64,000 nucleotides of DNA from Streptomyces harbinensis (GTDB lineage: Bacteria > Actinomycetota > Actinomycetes > Streptomycetales > Streptomycetaceae), in the NCBI RefSeq assembly GCF_900116145.1, contig NZ_FPAB01000004.1, forward strand, positions 445,635-509,634. Reading direction: 5' to 3'. The notes under the pieces were generated by a model, which saw only the letters and a program-made list of their open reading frames with translations, did no database searches and was not told the DNA's origin. Position numbers and translations under genes: made by a program. Positions within the stretch are counted from its first letter, which is position 1. Each line of letters starts with the position of its first letter. Shown here in pieces: positions 43,204 through 51,449 of this stretch.

Positions 43204-44045
43204 GCGACGGACTGCGCTTCGGCTACGGCACCAACGGCTTCGCCAACCACCGCCTGGAGGACGCCCTCGACGTCATCGCCGGCCTCGGCTACGACGGCGT
43301 GGCGCTGACCCTCGACCACCACCACCTGGACCCGTTCGCCCCCGGCCTGGCCGCCCGAACCGCCGCGGTCGCCCGCCGTCTTGAGCGGCACGGCCTGTCC
43401 GTGGTGATCGAGACCGGCGCCCGCTACCTCATGGACCCCTGGCACAAGCACGAGCCGACCCTGGTCTCCGCCGAGGGCCGCGACCGCCGGGTGGAGTATC
43501 TGAACCTGGCGGTCCGGGTCGCCGCCGATCTCGGCGCCGAGGCCGTCTCGTTCTGGTCCGGCATCCTGCCGCCCGGCACCCCGCCCGAGGAGGGCTGGGA
43601 GCGGATGGCGCGCGGCACGGAGGCGGTGCTGGCGACGGCCGCCGCCCGGGACGTGGTCTGCGCGGTGGAGCCCGAGCCCGGCATGTTCCTGGACACCCTG
43701 GCCGGGGTGACCGAACTGCGCCGCCGGCTCGGTGATCCACCGGGCCTGCGGTACACCGTCGACATCGGCCACACGGTGTGCAACGAGAGCGCGGACACCG
43801 CCGACTGCGTCCGCTCCGTGGGCCCGCTGCTGGCGAACGTCCAGGCGGACGACATGCGGCCCGGCGTCCACGACCATCTGGAGTTCGGCGAGGGCGACAT
43901 CGACCTGCCCGCCACCCTCGCGGCGCTGCGCGAGGTCGGCTACGGGGGCCTGGTCGCGGTCGAACTCCCGCGCCATGCCCACGCCGCCCCCACCGTGGCG
44001 GCCCGCGCCCTGGCGGCCCTGCGCGCGGCGGAGGCGGCCCGATGA
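43200..44045 (+). CDS. Sugar phosphate isomerase/epimerase-like TIM barrel of ebo operon
   Basis: A 281-residue xylose-isomerase-like TIM-barrel protein. Conserved metal-site segments are visible: FGYGTNGFANHRLEDAL at the start, GLSVVIETGARYL, VCAVEPEPGMFLDTL, YTVDIGHTVCN and NVQADDMRPGVHDHLEFGEG. It likely isomerises or epimerises a sugar or cyclitol phosphate made by the operon's first enzyme. It overlaps both neighbours by ATGA. Reports on ebo systems list one such enzyme; here a second TIM-barrel protein (EboE-like) follows two genes later. Confidence 0.88.
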   Translation: MSDGLRFGYGTNGFANHRLEDALDVIAGLGYDGVALTLDHHHLDPFAPGLAARTAAVARRLERHGLSVVIETGARYLMDPWHKHEPTLVSAEGRDRRVEYLNLAVRVAADLGAEAVSFWSGILPPGTPPEEGWERMARGTEAVLATAAARDVVCAVEPEPGMFLDTLAGVTELRRRLGDPPGLRYTVDIGHTVCNESADTADCVRSVGPLLANVQADDMRPGVHDHLEFGEGDIDLPATLAALREVGYGGLVAVELPRHAHAAPTVAARALAALRAAEAAR

Positions 44046-44548
44046 GCGCGCAAGGAGCCCCGCTGTCCGCCGTCTTCCCGGCGCTGGCCCGCACGGTGGG
44101 CCGCGCCGGGGCGCACGCCGCGCGCGTCACGCTGCTGCGGGACGCGGCGCGCGCCGGCACCCTCACCGACACCGAACTGAGCGAGCTGTACGACTTCGGC
44201 GACTCCGACGAGAAGCTCGCCGTCCTCACCGCCCTGGGCACGCCCGAACTCCTGGACCGCCCCGAGCTGCTGCCGCTGACCGAGGACGCGCTGCGCACCA
44301 ACGACCCGCGCCTGGTGGCGGCGGCCATGGGCGGCTACGCGGCCCGCCACCTGCCGTCGGCGGCCTGGCGGCACGGCGTCCTCAAGTGCCTGTTCATGGC
44401 GGTGCCGCTGGACGCGGTCAGCGGCTGGGCGGACCGCGCGGACGCCGAACTGGTCCGGATGACCCGCGCCTTCGCCGCCGAACGCGAGGCGGCCGGTCGC
44501 CCCATCCCGGACGACGCGATACGACTGATGGAACGGAACGCCAGCTGA
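44042..44548 (+). CDS. eboA: EboA-domain protein
   Basis: A 168-residue helical protein. I identify it as EboA by its position and by the conserved helical blocks TDTELSELYDFGDSDEKLAV and the closing LMERN region, which are typical of the family. The molecular role of EboA is not established. In the cyanobacterial cluster the family is needed for export of a precursor to the periplasm. ATG 44042 overlaps the preceding stop and the gene ends one base into the TatD gene. A longer upstream frame is antisense-like and not used. Confidence 0.78.
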   Translation: MSAQGAPLSAVFPALARTVGRAGAHAARVTLLRDAARAGTLTDTELSELYDFGDSDEKLAVLTALGTPELLDRPELLPLTEDALRTNDPRLVAAAMGGYAARHLPSAAWRHGVLKCLFMAVPLDAVSGWADRADAELVRMTRAFAAEREAAGRPIPDDAIRLMERNAS

Positions 44549-45423
44549 TGCGCATCTTCGACCCCCACATCCACATGACGTCCCGCACCACCGACGACTA
44601 CCGGGCGATGTACGCGGCGGGGGTGCGCGCCCTCACCGAGCCGGCGTTCTGGCTGGGCCAGCCGCGTACCTCGGTGGGCTCGTTCCGCGACTACTTCGAC
44701 ACGCTGGTGGGCTGGGAGCGGTACCGGGCGGCGCAGTTCGGCATCCGGCACCACTGCACGATCGCGCTCAACCCGAAGGAGGCCAACGACCCCCGGCTGG
44801 CCGGCGTCCTGGACCTGCTGCCCCGCTATCTGGCCAAGGACGGGGTGGTGGCGGTCGGCGAGACCGGCTTCGACGCGATGACGGACGCCGAGGAGAAGGT
44901 CTTCGTCCGGCACCTGGAGCTGGCGGTCGAACACGGCCTGCCCGTCCTCGTCCACACCCCGCACCGTGACAAGGCGGCGGGCACCCGCCGCACCCTGGAC
45001 CTGGTGGCGGCCTCCGGACTGCCGCCCGAGCGGGTGCTGGTGGACCATCTGAACGAGGTGACGGTGGAGCTGGTCGCCGACAGCGGCTGCTGGATGGGGT
45101 TCTCGATCTACCCCGACACCAAGATGGACGAGGACCGCATGGTCCGGATCCTCACCGAGTACGGCACCGACCGGATGATCGTCAACTCGGCCGCCGACTG
45201 GGGACACAGCGACCCGCTGAAGACCGCGAAGACGGGCGAGGCGATGCGGGCGGCCGGCTTCTCGGCGGACGAGATCGACCAGGTGCTGTGGCGCAACCCG
45301 GTGGAGTTCTACGCCCAGAGCGGCCGGCTGCTGCTGGACGACACGGACACCGAAGGGGGCGCGGCCGGGGACGGCTGGGAGGGCAACTCCATCCGGCGCG
45401 GCGAACCCAAGGACGCGGCGTGA
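44548..45423 (+). CDS. eboB: TatD-family metal hydrolase, EboB-like
   Basis: A 291-residue TIM-barrel hydrolase of the TatD family. The first metal motif is FDPHIHMTSRTTDDY (His-x-His), the middle glutamate is in VAVGETGFDAMTD, the later histidines in LVHTPHRDKAAGTRRTLDLV and DHLNEVTVEL, and the final aspartate in NSAADWGHSDPLK. TatD enzymes are metal-dependent nucleases or esterases; in ebo clusters this family is a fixed member. It starts one base inside the EboA stop (TGATG) and overlaps the EboE-like gene by GTGA, so the operon is translated without gaps. Confidence 0.87.
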   Translation: MRIFDPHIHMTSRTTDDYRAMYAAGVRALTEPAFWLGQPRTSVGSFRDYFDTLVGWERYRAAQFGIRHHCTIALNPKEANDPRLAGVLDLLPRYLAKDGVVAVGETGFDAMTDAEEKVFVRHLELAVEHGLPVLVHTPHRDKAAGTRRTLDLVAASGLPPERVLVDHLNEVTVELVADSGCWMGFSIYPDTKMDEDRMVRILTEYGTDRMIVNSAADWGHSDPLKTAKTGEAMRAAGFSADEIDQVLWRNPVEFYAQSGRLLLDDTDTEGGAAGDGWEGNSIRRGEPKDAA

Positions 45424-46577
45424 GATTCCGGCACCGGGACGGCACCCGGGTCCACCTCGCCTACTGCACCAACGTCCACCCCGCCGAGGACCTGGCCGGC
45501 GTCCACCGCCAGCTGGAGGTGTTCGGCGCCGGCGTCCGGTCCCGGCTCGGCGTGCCCCGGCTGGGCCTCGGCCTGTGGCTCCCGGCACCGCTCGCCGCCC
45601 GGCTGGCCGCCGACCCGGCCGCGCTGCGCGGGCTGCGCGCCGCGCTCGGGAACAACGGCCTGGAGGTGGTGACGCTCAACGCCTTCCCGTACCGGGGGTT
45701 CCACGACCCGGTGGTGAAGAAGGCGGTGTACCACCCGGACTGGACCGAGGAGGACCGGCTCGGCTACACGCTGGACTGCGCCCGGGTGCTCGCCGCGCTC
45801 CTCCCGGACGACGCGGCGCGCGGCAGCATCTCCACCGTTCCGCTCGCCTGGCGCGACCCGTGGGACACCGGCCGCGCGGCCTCGGCCCGTACCCTGCTGG
45901 ACCGGCTGGCCGGCGGCCTGGCGCGGATCGAGGCGGAGACCGGCCGGACGATCCGGGTCGCCTTCGAACCCGAACCGGGCTGCGTCGTGGAGACCACGGC
46001 GCAGGCGGCCACCCACCTGGCCGGGATCGACACCGGCCGCCTGGGCGTCTGCCTGGATCTGTGCCATCTGGCCGTCGCGTTCGAGGAGCCGGCCGGCGCG
46101 CTCGGCCGGCTCGCCGGCGCCGGCCTCCCGGTGGTGAAGGCGCAGGTGTCGGCCGCCCTGGAGGCGGCCGACCCGGCGGAGGAGGCCACCCGGGCCGCGC
46201 TGTCCCGCTACACCGAGGACCGCTTTCTGCACCAGGTGCGCGCGCACGGCGGCGGCGCCCGCGACGACCTGCCGCAGGCGCTCGCCGAACTGCCCGCCGG
46301 CTCCCCGTGGCGGGTGCACTTCCACGCCCCGCTGCACCGCCGCCCGCAGCCCCCGCTCACCTCGACGACCGACCAGCTGCGCGCCACCCTGCACGAACTG
46401 TTCGCCGGGCCCGCCGCGCTGACCGACCACCTGGAGGTCGAGACGTACACCTGGTCCGTCCTGCCCGAACAGCACCGCCCGGCCACCGACGCCGAACTGG
46501 CCGACGGGCTCGCGGCGGAACTCGCCTGGGCACGCGACGCCCTGCACGACACCGGCCTCAAGGAGGAGGACGCATGA
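45420..46577 (+). CDS. eboE: EboE-like sugar isomerase-fold metabolite traffic protein
   Basis: A 385-residue TIM-barrel protein. The start VHLAYCTNVHPAEDLAGVHR is the recognisable EboE opening. The metal-site segments are VVTLNAFPYRGFHDPVVKKA, IRVAFEPEPGCVVETTAQAA, CLDLCHLAVAFEEPAGALGR and VHFHAPLHRR. It is described as a metabolite-traffic protein in ebo clusters; its reaction is not established. GTG 45420 overlaps the TatD stop (GTGA) and the gene ends overlapped with the phosphodiesterase gene (ATGA). Confidence 0.85.
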   Translation: MRFRHRDGTRVHLAYCTNVHPAEDLAGVHRQLEVFGAGVRSRLGVPRLGLGLWLPAPLAARLAADPAALRGLRAALGNNGLEVVTLNAFPYRGFHDPVVKKAVYHPDWTEEDRLGYTLDCARVLAALLPDDAARGSISTVPLAWRDPWDTGRAASARTLLDRLAGGLARIEAETGRTIRVAFEPEPGCVVETTAQAATHLAGIDTGRLGVCLDLCHLAVAFEEPAGALGRLAGAGLPVVKAQVSAALEAADPAEEATRAALSRYTEDRFLHQVRAHGGGARDDLPQALAELPAGSPWRVHFHAPLHRRPQPPLTSTTDQLRATLHELFAGPAALTDHLEVETYTWSVLPEQHRPATDAELADGLAAELAWARDALHDTGLKEEDA

Positions 46578-47965
46578 CGAGCCCCGAGCGCATCCTGCTG
46601 CTCAACGTGGTCGGCCTGACCCCGCGCCTGCTGGCCCACGCCCCGAACCTGCGCGCCGTGGCCGAGGCCGGCTGGCAGGCCGAACTGACCCCCGTACTGC
46701 CCGCCGTCACCTGCTCCGTGCAGTCCTCGATGCTGACCGGGCTGCCGCCGTCCGGCCACGGCATCGTCGGCAACGGCTGGTACTTCCGCGACCAGGGCGA
46801 GGTCCATCTGTGGCGCCAGCACAACCGGCTGGTGGCGGGCGAGAAGGTGTGGGACGCGCTGCGCGCCCGGCACCCCGGCTACCGGGTGGCGAACGTCTGC
46901 TGGTGGTACGCCATGGGCGCCGACACCGACTGGACGGTCACCCCGCGCCCCGTCTACCACGCGGACGGCCGCAAGTCCCCCGACTGCTACACCCGCCCGC
47001 CGGAGCTGCACGACGAACTGGTCGAGGAGCTGGGCCCGTTCCCGCTGTTCCACTACTGGGGCCCGACCGCGTCGCTGGCCTCCAGCGAGTGGATCGTCGC
47101 GGCCACCCGCCGCCTGATGCCGCGCGCCGACCTGACGCTGAGCTACGTCCCGCACCTGGACTACGACCTCCAGCGCTACGGCCCGGACAGCCCGCAGGCG
47201 ATCCGCGCCGTCCAGGACGTGGACCGCGTCCTGGCCCCGCTGCTGCGGGACGCGCGGGAGAGCAGGACGACGGTGGTGGTCGTCAGCGAGTACGGCATCA
47301 CCAAGGCATCCCAGCCGGTGGACGTCAACCGCGCGCTGCGCCGGGCCGGGCTGCTGGAGGTGTACACGCAGGAGGGCATGGAGTACCTGGACCCCTGGAC
47401 CTCCCGCGCCTTCGCGGTCGCCGACCACCAGGTGGCGCACGTGTACGTGCCGGACGAGGCCGACCTGGCGAAGGTGCGGGCGCTGTGCGCGGAGCTGCCG
47501 GGGGTGGCCGAGGTGCTGACGAAGGAGGAACAGCAGGGGTACGGGCTGGCGCACGAGCGCTCGGGCGAACTGGTGCTGGTGGCCGATCCCGAGGCGTGGT
47601 TCACGTACTACTACTGGCTGGACGACGACCGCGCGCCGGACTTCGCGCGCGGGGTGGAGATCCACCGCAAACCGGGCTACGACCCGGCGGAGCTGTTCTT
47701 CGACCCCGACAACCCCCGCGCGAAACTCCAGGCGGCGGCGGGCCTGGCCCGCAAGAAACTGGGCCTGCGCTACGCGATGAACGTGGTCCCGCTGAACCCC
47801 ACCTGGGTCACCGGCACCCACGGCCGCCTCCCGGCCGACCCCCAGGACGGCCCGGTGCTGCTGTGCTCCACCCCCGGCGCGCCCCGTGCCGAGATGTCCG
47901 CGACGGAGGTGAAGCAGCTGATCCTCACGCTGGCAGGGGCAGGTGTCAGCGCCGATCGGGAGTGA
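46574..47965 (+). CDS. eboF: EboF-like type I phosphodiesterase/nucleotide pyrophosphatase
   Basis: A 463-residue alkaline-phosphatase-superfamily enzyme. Metal and nucleophile positions fit the type I phosphodiesterase pattern: the nucleophile region TPVLPAVTCSVQSSMLTGLP, the GHGIVGNGWYFRD loop, DLTLSYVPHLDYDLQRYGPD and TTVVVVSEYGITKASQPVDV. It should hydrolyse a phosphodiester or pyrophosphate bond, possibly removing a nucleotide or phosphate carrier from the traffic intermediate. It closes the seven-gene operon. Its last 20 bases overlap a gene on the other strand. Confidence 0.87.
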   Translation: MTSPERILLLNVVGLTPRLLAHAPNLRAVAEAGWQAELTPVLPAVTCSVQSSMLTGLPPSGHGIVGNGWYFRDQGEVHLWRQHNRLVAGEKVWDALRARHPGYRVANVCWWYAMGADTDWTVTPRPVYHADGRKSPDCYTRPPELHDELVEELGPFPLFHYWGPTASLASSEWIVAATRRLMPRADLTLSYVPHLDYDLQRYGPDSPQAIRAVQDVDRVLAPLLRDARESRTTVVVVSEYGITKASQPVDVNRALRRAGLLEVYTQEGMEYLDPWTSRAFAVADHQVAHVYVPDEADLAKVRALCAELPGVAEVLTKEEQQGYGLAHERSGELVLVADPEAWFTYYYWLDDDRAPDFARGVEIHRKPGYDPAELFFDPDNPRAKLQAAAGLARKKLGLRYAMNVVPLNPTWVTGTHGRLPADPQDGPVLLCSTPGAPRAEMSATEVKQLILTLAGAGVSADRE

Positions 47966-49088
47966 CGGCGGGTACGACGGATCGCTGGATCAGGCCCCGT
48001 CCGGTCGAGATACCGGTGCCGTCCCAGGGCAGGTTGTAGTCGCCCACGGCCCACACGGCACCGGAGTCACCGGCCGGTGCCAGGTCATGGAAGATGTAGG
48101 TCGGTGACTGGTTGTCGCTGTCCGGGGCCCAGGCTCCGAACTCCTTCGTCCAGCCGGTTCCGTCGAAGTACCAGAAGACCGGGGCGGAATCGGCCGGGTC
48201 GGTGCTGTCCATTCCGGCGACCCACAGACCGCCGGTCGCGTCCACGGTGATCGCGTCCAGGTACAGGTGAGAGAGCGATCCGGTGATGTCCCGCCATTCC
48301 GTCCCGTCCCAGTGCAGGACGCCCGGGATGGGCGGGGCGCCGCGCGGTGCGGTGGCCCAGCCGGCCACGTAGACGTTGCCGGGCTCCGCCACGGCCAGCG
48401 CCGTGATGTCCGTTTCCGTACGAGCCGGGGGGTCGGCCAGCCGGGTCCAGGTCGTGCCGTCCCAGTGGTAAGCCACCGGATGTCCACCGTCCACCGGGTA
48501 CTGCATGCCGGTCGCGTAGGCGTCATCGGCGGAGAAGGCATCGAGCCCTCTGATGTTGACGAGATGGGGCAGTTCGAAGTTCTGCCAGACGCCATCCGCG
48601 TAGGTCTGCAGGGAGCTGCCACCGACGAAGAGCCTCCCGGGCACAGCCTTGATGGGTACCTCGGGCCAGGAGCGCCCGACGGGGTGGGGAATGGGCACGG
48701 TGGTCCAGCTCTCACCGTCGTAGTGCGCGAGAACGGCATCGAGCCCGGACAGGCCGTGCACCCAGACATCATCGGCCGCGGCCGCACTGACCGAGGACCA
48801 CGTCCACACCTGCGGCAATCCCGGTGCGGTGTCCTCGCTCCACCGCACTCCGTCCCAGCGCATGACGACGCCCCGCTGGCCCTGCCTGCCGACGGCCCAC
48901 GCGAGGTCGTCGTCGACGGCGGACACGGACTCGACGGTTTCGATCGGACTTTCGCCGGACAGGGACAGCTCCCAGCCGGCCGTCGCTGTCGGCGTCGCCT
49001 CGTGGGCGACGGCACCCCCCGTGGCGAACAGGGCGGTGGCCAGGACCATGGAGGCCGCGGCGGTACGGATCAACTGCCGTCTGTGCAT
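47946..49088 (-). CDS. Exported repeat protein, beta-propeller type
   Basis: A 380-residue secreted protein with a signal peptide (RRQLIRTAAASMVLATALFA, cleaved near GGAVAHEAT). The mature part is a chain of Trp-rich units such as LAWAVGRQGQRGVVMRWDGV, DVWVHGLSGLDAVLAHYDGE, AYATGMQYPVDGGHPVAYHW, NVYVAGWATAPRGAPPIPGV and LWVAGMDSTDPADSA. The units resemble BNR/kelch-like propeller blades. No catalytic residues were recognised, so it may bind a ligand or serve as a surface protein. The 3-prime end overlaps the ebo phosphodiesterase gene by 20 bases in convergent orientation. Confidence 0.8.
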   Translation of the reverse strand: MHRRQLIRTAAASMVLATALFATGGAVAHEATPTATAGWELSLSGESPIETVESVSAVDDDLAWAVGRQGQRGVVMRWDGVRWSEDTAPGLPQVWTWSSVSAAAADDVWVHGLSGLDAVLAHYDGESWTTVPIPHPVGRSWPEVPIKAVPGRLFVGGSSLQTYADGVWQNFELPHLVNIRGLDAFSADDAYATGMQYPVDGGHPVAYHWDGTTWTRLADPPARTETDITALAVAEPGNVYVAGWATAPRGAPPIPGVLHWDGTEWRDITGSLSHLYLDAITVDATGGLWVAGMDSTDPADSAPVFWYFDGTGWTKEFGAWAPDSDNQSPTYIFHDLAPAGDSGAVWAVGDYNLPWDGTGISTGRGLIQRSVVPAVTPDRR

Positions 49089-49182
49089 CGGTGAGCGATT
49101 CCCTTCACTCTGTCAGCGCGAACAACCCCGTGAACATGTCACGACCGGTCACTTCGCGCCAGAGCGCCTTCCCCGAGCCCGG

Positions 49183-50352
49183 TCAGGGGGTGCGGGCGGG
49201 CGGCGCCGGCGGGGGGAGGAAGAGGGTGCCGCGCAGTGCGCCCCGGAGTGTCCGGGTGCCGACCGTCAGCCAGGCGAGGACCAGGAAGGCGTACAGCGCG
49301 AGCGCGGTGGCCGTGAAGAGGTGGGCGCCGAGGCGGTCGGCGAGGCCGGCGGAGGCCGTCACGCAGGTGCCGACCGGGAAGGTGAAGCCCCACCAGGCCA
49401 GCGAGAACGGCAGCCCCCGGCGCGCCTGCCGCACCGTGAGCGCGGCGGCCAGCGCCAGCCACATCAGCGCGAACCCCCACACCGGCACGCCGTACAGCGG
49501 CACCGCAGCCCGTACGGCGGCGGCGTACGGGGCGGGCAGCACCCCGGGGGCGGCGTCGGCCAGCAGGTGGACGGCCGTCACCGACTGGCCGAGCGGGCCG
49601 AGCACCATCCACAGGGTGGGGACGAGGGCGGCCGGCCCGGGGCCGTGGTGGGCCAGCCGGGACCACAGCTGCGGCAGCAGGATCAGCGAGCAGCACAGGC
49701 TGATGCCGAAGAGCGCGGCGCACACCAGCAGCAGGGTGAGCCGGGGCTGTCCGGCCGGCAGGTGTGGGACGAGCGCCGCCCCGGTCGCGGCGGACACCAT
49801 CGGGGGGACCACCGGCATCAGCCAGCCGCCGAACGCGGCGTCGGCCGGGGCGGGTTCGCCGGTCATGGTGCGGTAGGGCACGGCGACGCAGGTGAGCAGG
49901 CCGAGCGCGGTGCCCGCCGCCCACAGCACGGCGCCGGCCCGTACCGCGAGGTGGGTACCGAGCAGGTCGGCGCCGAGCGCGACGGTGCCCGCGCCGACGG
50001 TGAGCAGCGCCATCGCGGGGGCGCCCCAGAAGTGGCCCATCACCGGGTGCCCGGCCAGTGCGCGGGCCCGGTCGGGGTGGCGCACCGCGTGCGCGGTCCA
50101 GGCGCCGAGCAGCGCCAGCAGCAGGAGCGTGGCCAGGGCCCACACGGCGGTCGCGGCGGGGCGCAGTGCCTGGCCGCCGACCGGCAGGGTGATGGCGGCG
50201 TTGCCGACGATGCCGGTGCCCATGACGGCCGCGAACCAGTTCGGTCCGAGGTTCCTGAGCAGGTCGGCGGGGTGGTCGAGGGCGGGCAGCAGGCGGCGCG
50301 GGGGCCGGTCCACGGGTGGGGCGGCGGGTGGGGCGGGGGAGTGGACGGCCAT
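49183..50352 (-). CDS. TDT/SLAC1-type transporter (C4-dicarboxylate or sulfite)
   Basis: A 389-residue membrane protein with ten hydrophobic segments. The TDT family marker sits at the first helix (LGPNWFAAVMGTGIVGNAAI), with further typical stretches PMVSAATGAALVPHLPAG and LAWWGFTFPVGTCVTASAGL. TDT proteins move tellurite, malate, sulfite or anions. ATG 50352 is preferred, just after a Pro-rich upstream frame. It is divergent from a LysR regulator across 71 bases, and the LysR inverted repeat lies between them. Confidence 0.9.
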   Translation of the reverse strand: MAVHSPAPPAAPPVDRPPRRLLPALDHPADLLRNLGPNWFAAVMGTGIVGNAAITLPVGGQALRPAATAVWALATLLLLALLGAWTAHAVRHPDRARALAGHPVMGHFWGAPAMALLTVGAGTVALGADLLGTHLAVRAGAVLWAAGTALGLLTCVAVPYRTMTGEPAPADAAFGGWLMPVVPPMVSAATGAALVPHLPAGQPRLTLLLVCAALFGISLCCSLILLPQLWSRLAHHGPGPAALVPTLWMVLGPLGQSVTAVHLLADAAPGVLPAPYAAAVRAAVPLYGVPVWGFALMWLALAAALTVRQARRGLPFSLAWWGFTFPVGTCVTASAGLADRLGAHLFTATALALYAFLVLAWLTVGTRTLRGALRGTLFLPPPAPPARTP

Positions 50353-50409
50353 GGGTTCCAGCCTGGCGGGCGGGGGCGGCGGGCGGTAGGGATCAGTCGG
50401 GTATGAGCC

Positions 50410-50426
50410 CATAAACTGCTCTTATG
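50410..50426. promoter_or_regulatory. LysR-type inverted repeat overlapping the LysR start codon
   Basis: CATAAACTGCTCTTATG has arms CATAA and TTATG separated by seven bases, a T-N11-A-like LysR box. Its last three bases are the ATG of the LysR gene (50424), so binding would also block that gene, giving negative autoregulation. It lies 58 bases from the TDT start. Confidence 0.65.
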
Positions 50427-51350
50427 CCCCTGCCCCGTCGCGTGAGCGACCTCGCCCCGTTCGAGTTGCTGCTCGCCGTCGCCCGGCTGGGCAGCCTCGG
50501 GGCCGCCGCCCGCGACCACGGGATCAGCCAGCCGGCCGCCAGCTCCCGGATGCGGCAGCTGGAGCGCCGGCTCGGCCTCACCCTGCTGGACCGCTCCCCG
50601 CGTGGCTCCACCCTCACCCCCGAGGGCGCCCTGGTCGCCGACTGGGCCCGCGCCGCCACCGACGCGGCGGCGGCCCTGGAGGCGGGCATCGGCTCCCTGG
50701 CCCGCGCCGCCCACGCCCGGCTGCCCGTCGCCGCCAGCCTCACCGTCGCCGAGTATCTGCTGCCGCACTGGCTGGCCCGGTTCCACGCGGTGGCCCGGGA
50801 CACCGCCGTCTCCCTCACCACCCTCAACTCCGAGGACGTGGCCGCGGCGGTCCGCTCCGGCGCCGCCCGGCTGGGCTTCGTCGAGGGGCCCGAGGACCCG
50901 GCCGGCCTGGTCAGCCGCACCGTCGCCCGCGACACCCTTACGCTCATCGTGCCGCCCGGCCACCCCTGGACCCGGTACGGCGACGGCGGCGTCCCGGCGG
51001 CGGAGCTGGCCGCCACCCCGCTCATCACCCGCGAGGCCGGCTCCGGCACCCGGCGCCACCTGGACCGCGCGCTGCGCCTGCACACCGGGGAGGAGCCCGT
51101 CCCGCCGCTGCTGGAGCTCTCCAGCACCACCGCCATCAAGACGGCGGTCGGCGAGGGGGTGGGCCCGGCCGTCCTCAGCTCGCTGGCCAGCGCCGGGGAC
51201 GTGGCGGCCGGGTCCGTCGTCCCGCTGCCGGTACGCGGCCTGGACCTCACCCGCCGGCTGCGCGCCGTGCACCGCCCCGACCGTCCGCTGGGCGAGGCCG
51301 CCCGCACCCTGCTGGACTGCGCCCGCGAGCTGCCCGTATCGCACGGCTGA
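50424..51350 (+). CDS. LysR-family transcriptional regulator
   Basis: A 308-residue LysR protein. The helix-turn-helix spans about residues 8-65 (PFELLLAVARLGSLGAAARD, QPAASSRMRQLERRLGLTLL, DRSPRGSTLTPEGALV). The effector-binding domain follows from about residue 95 (RLPVAASLTVAEYLLPHWLA, ARLGFVEGPEDPAGLVSRTV). It sits divergently beside the TDT transporter and probably controls it in response to the transported anion. No strong ribosome binding site is visible and the start overlaps an inverted repeat. Confidence 0.92.
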   Translation: MPLPRRVSDLAPFELLLAVARLGSLGAAARDHGISQPAASSRMRQLERRLGLTLLDRSPRGSTLTPEGALVADWARAATDAAAALEAGIGSLARAAHARLPVAASLTVAEYLLPHWLARFHAVARDTAVSLTTLNSEDVAAAVRSGAARLGFVEGPEDPAGLVSRTVARDTLTLIVPPGHPWTRYGDGGVPAAELAATPLITREAGSGTRRHLDRALRLHTGEEPVPPLLELSSTTAIKTAVGEGVGPAVLSSLASAGDVAAGSVVPLPVRGLDLTRRLRAVHRPDRPLGEAARTLLDCARELPVSHG

Positions 51351-51449
51351 CCCAAACCCCCGTACCGCACCGGGCCGTTGGCGTGCGCCGCTCCGGCTAC
51401 GCTGACCCTCCTCGGACGCCCGCACACACCACCCACGGGGGGACACGCC

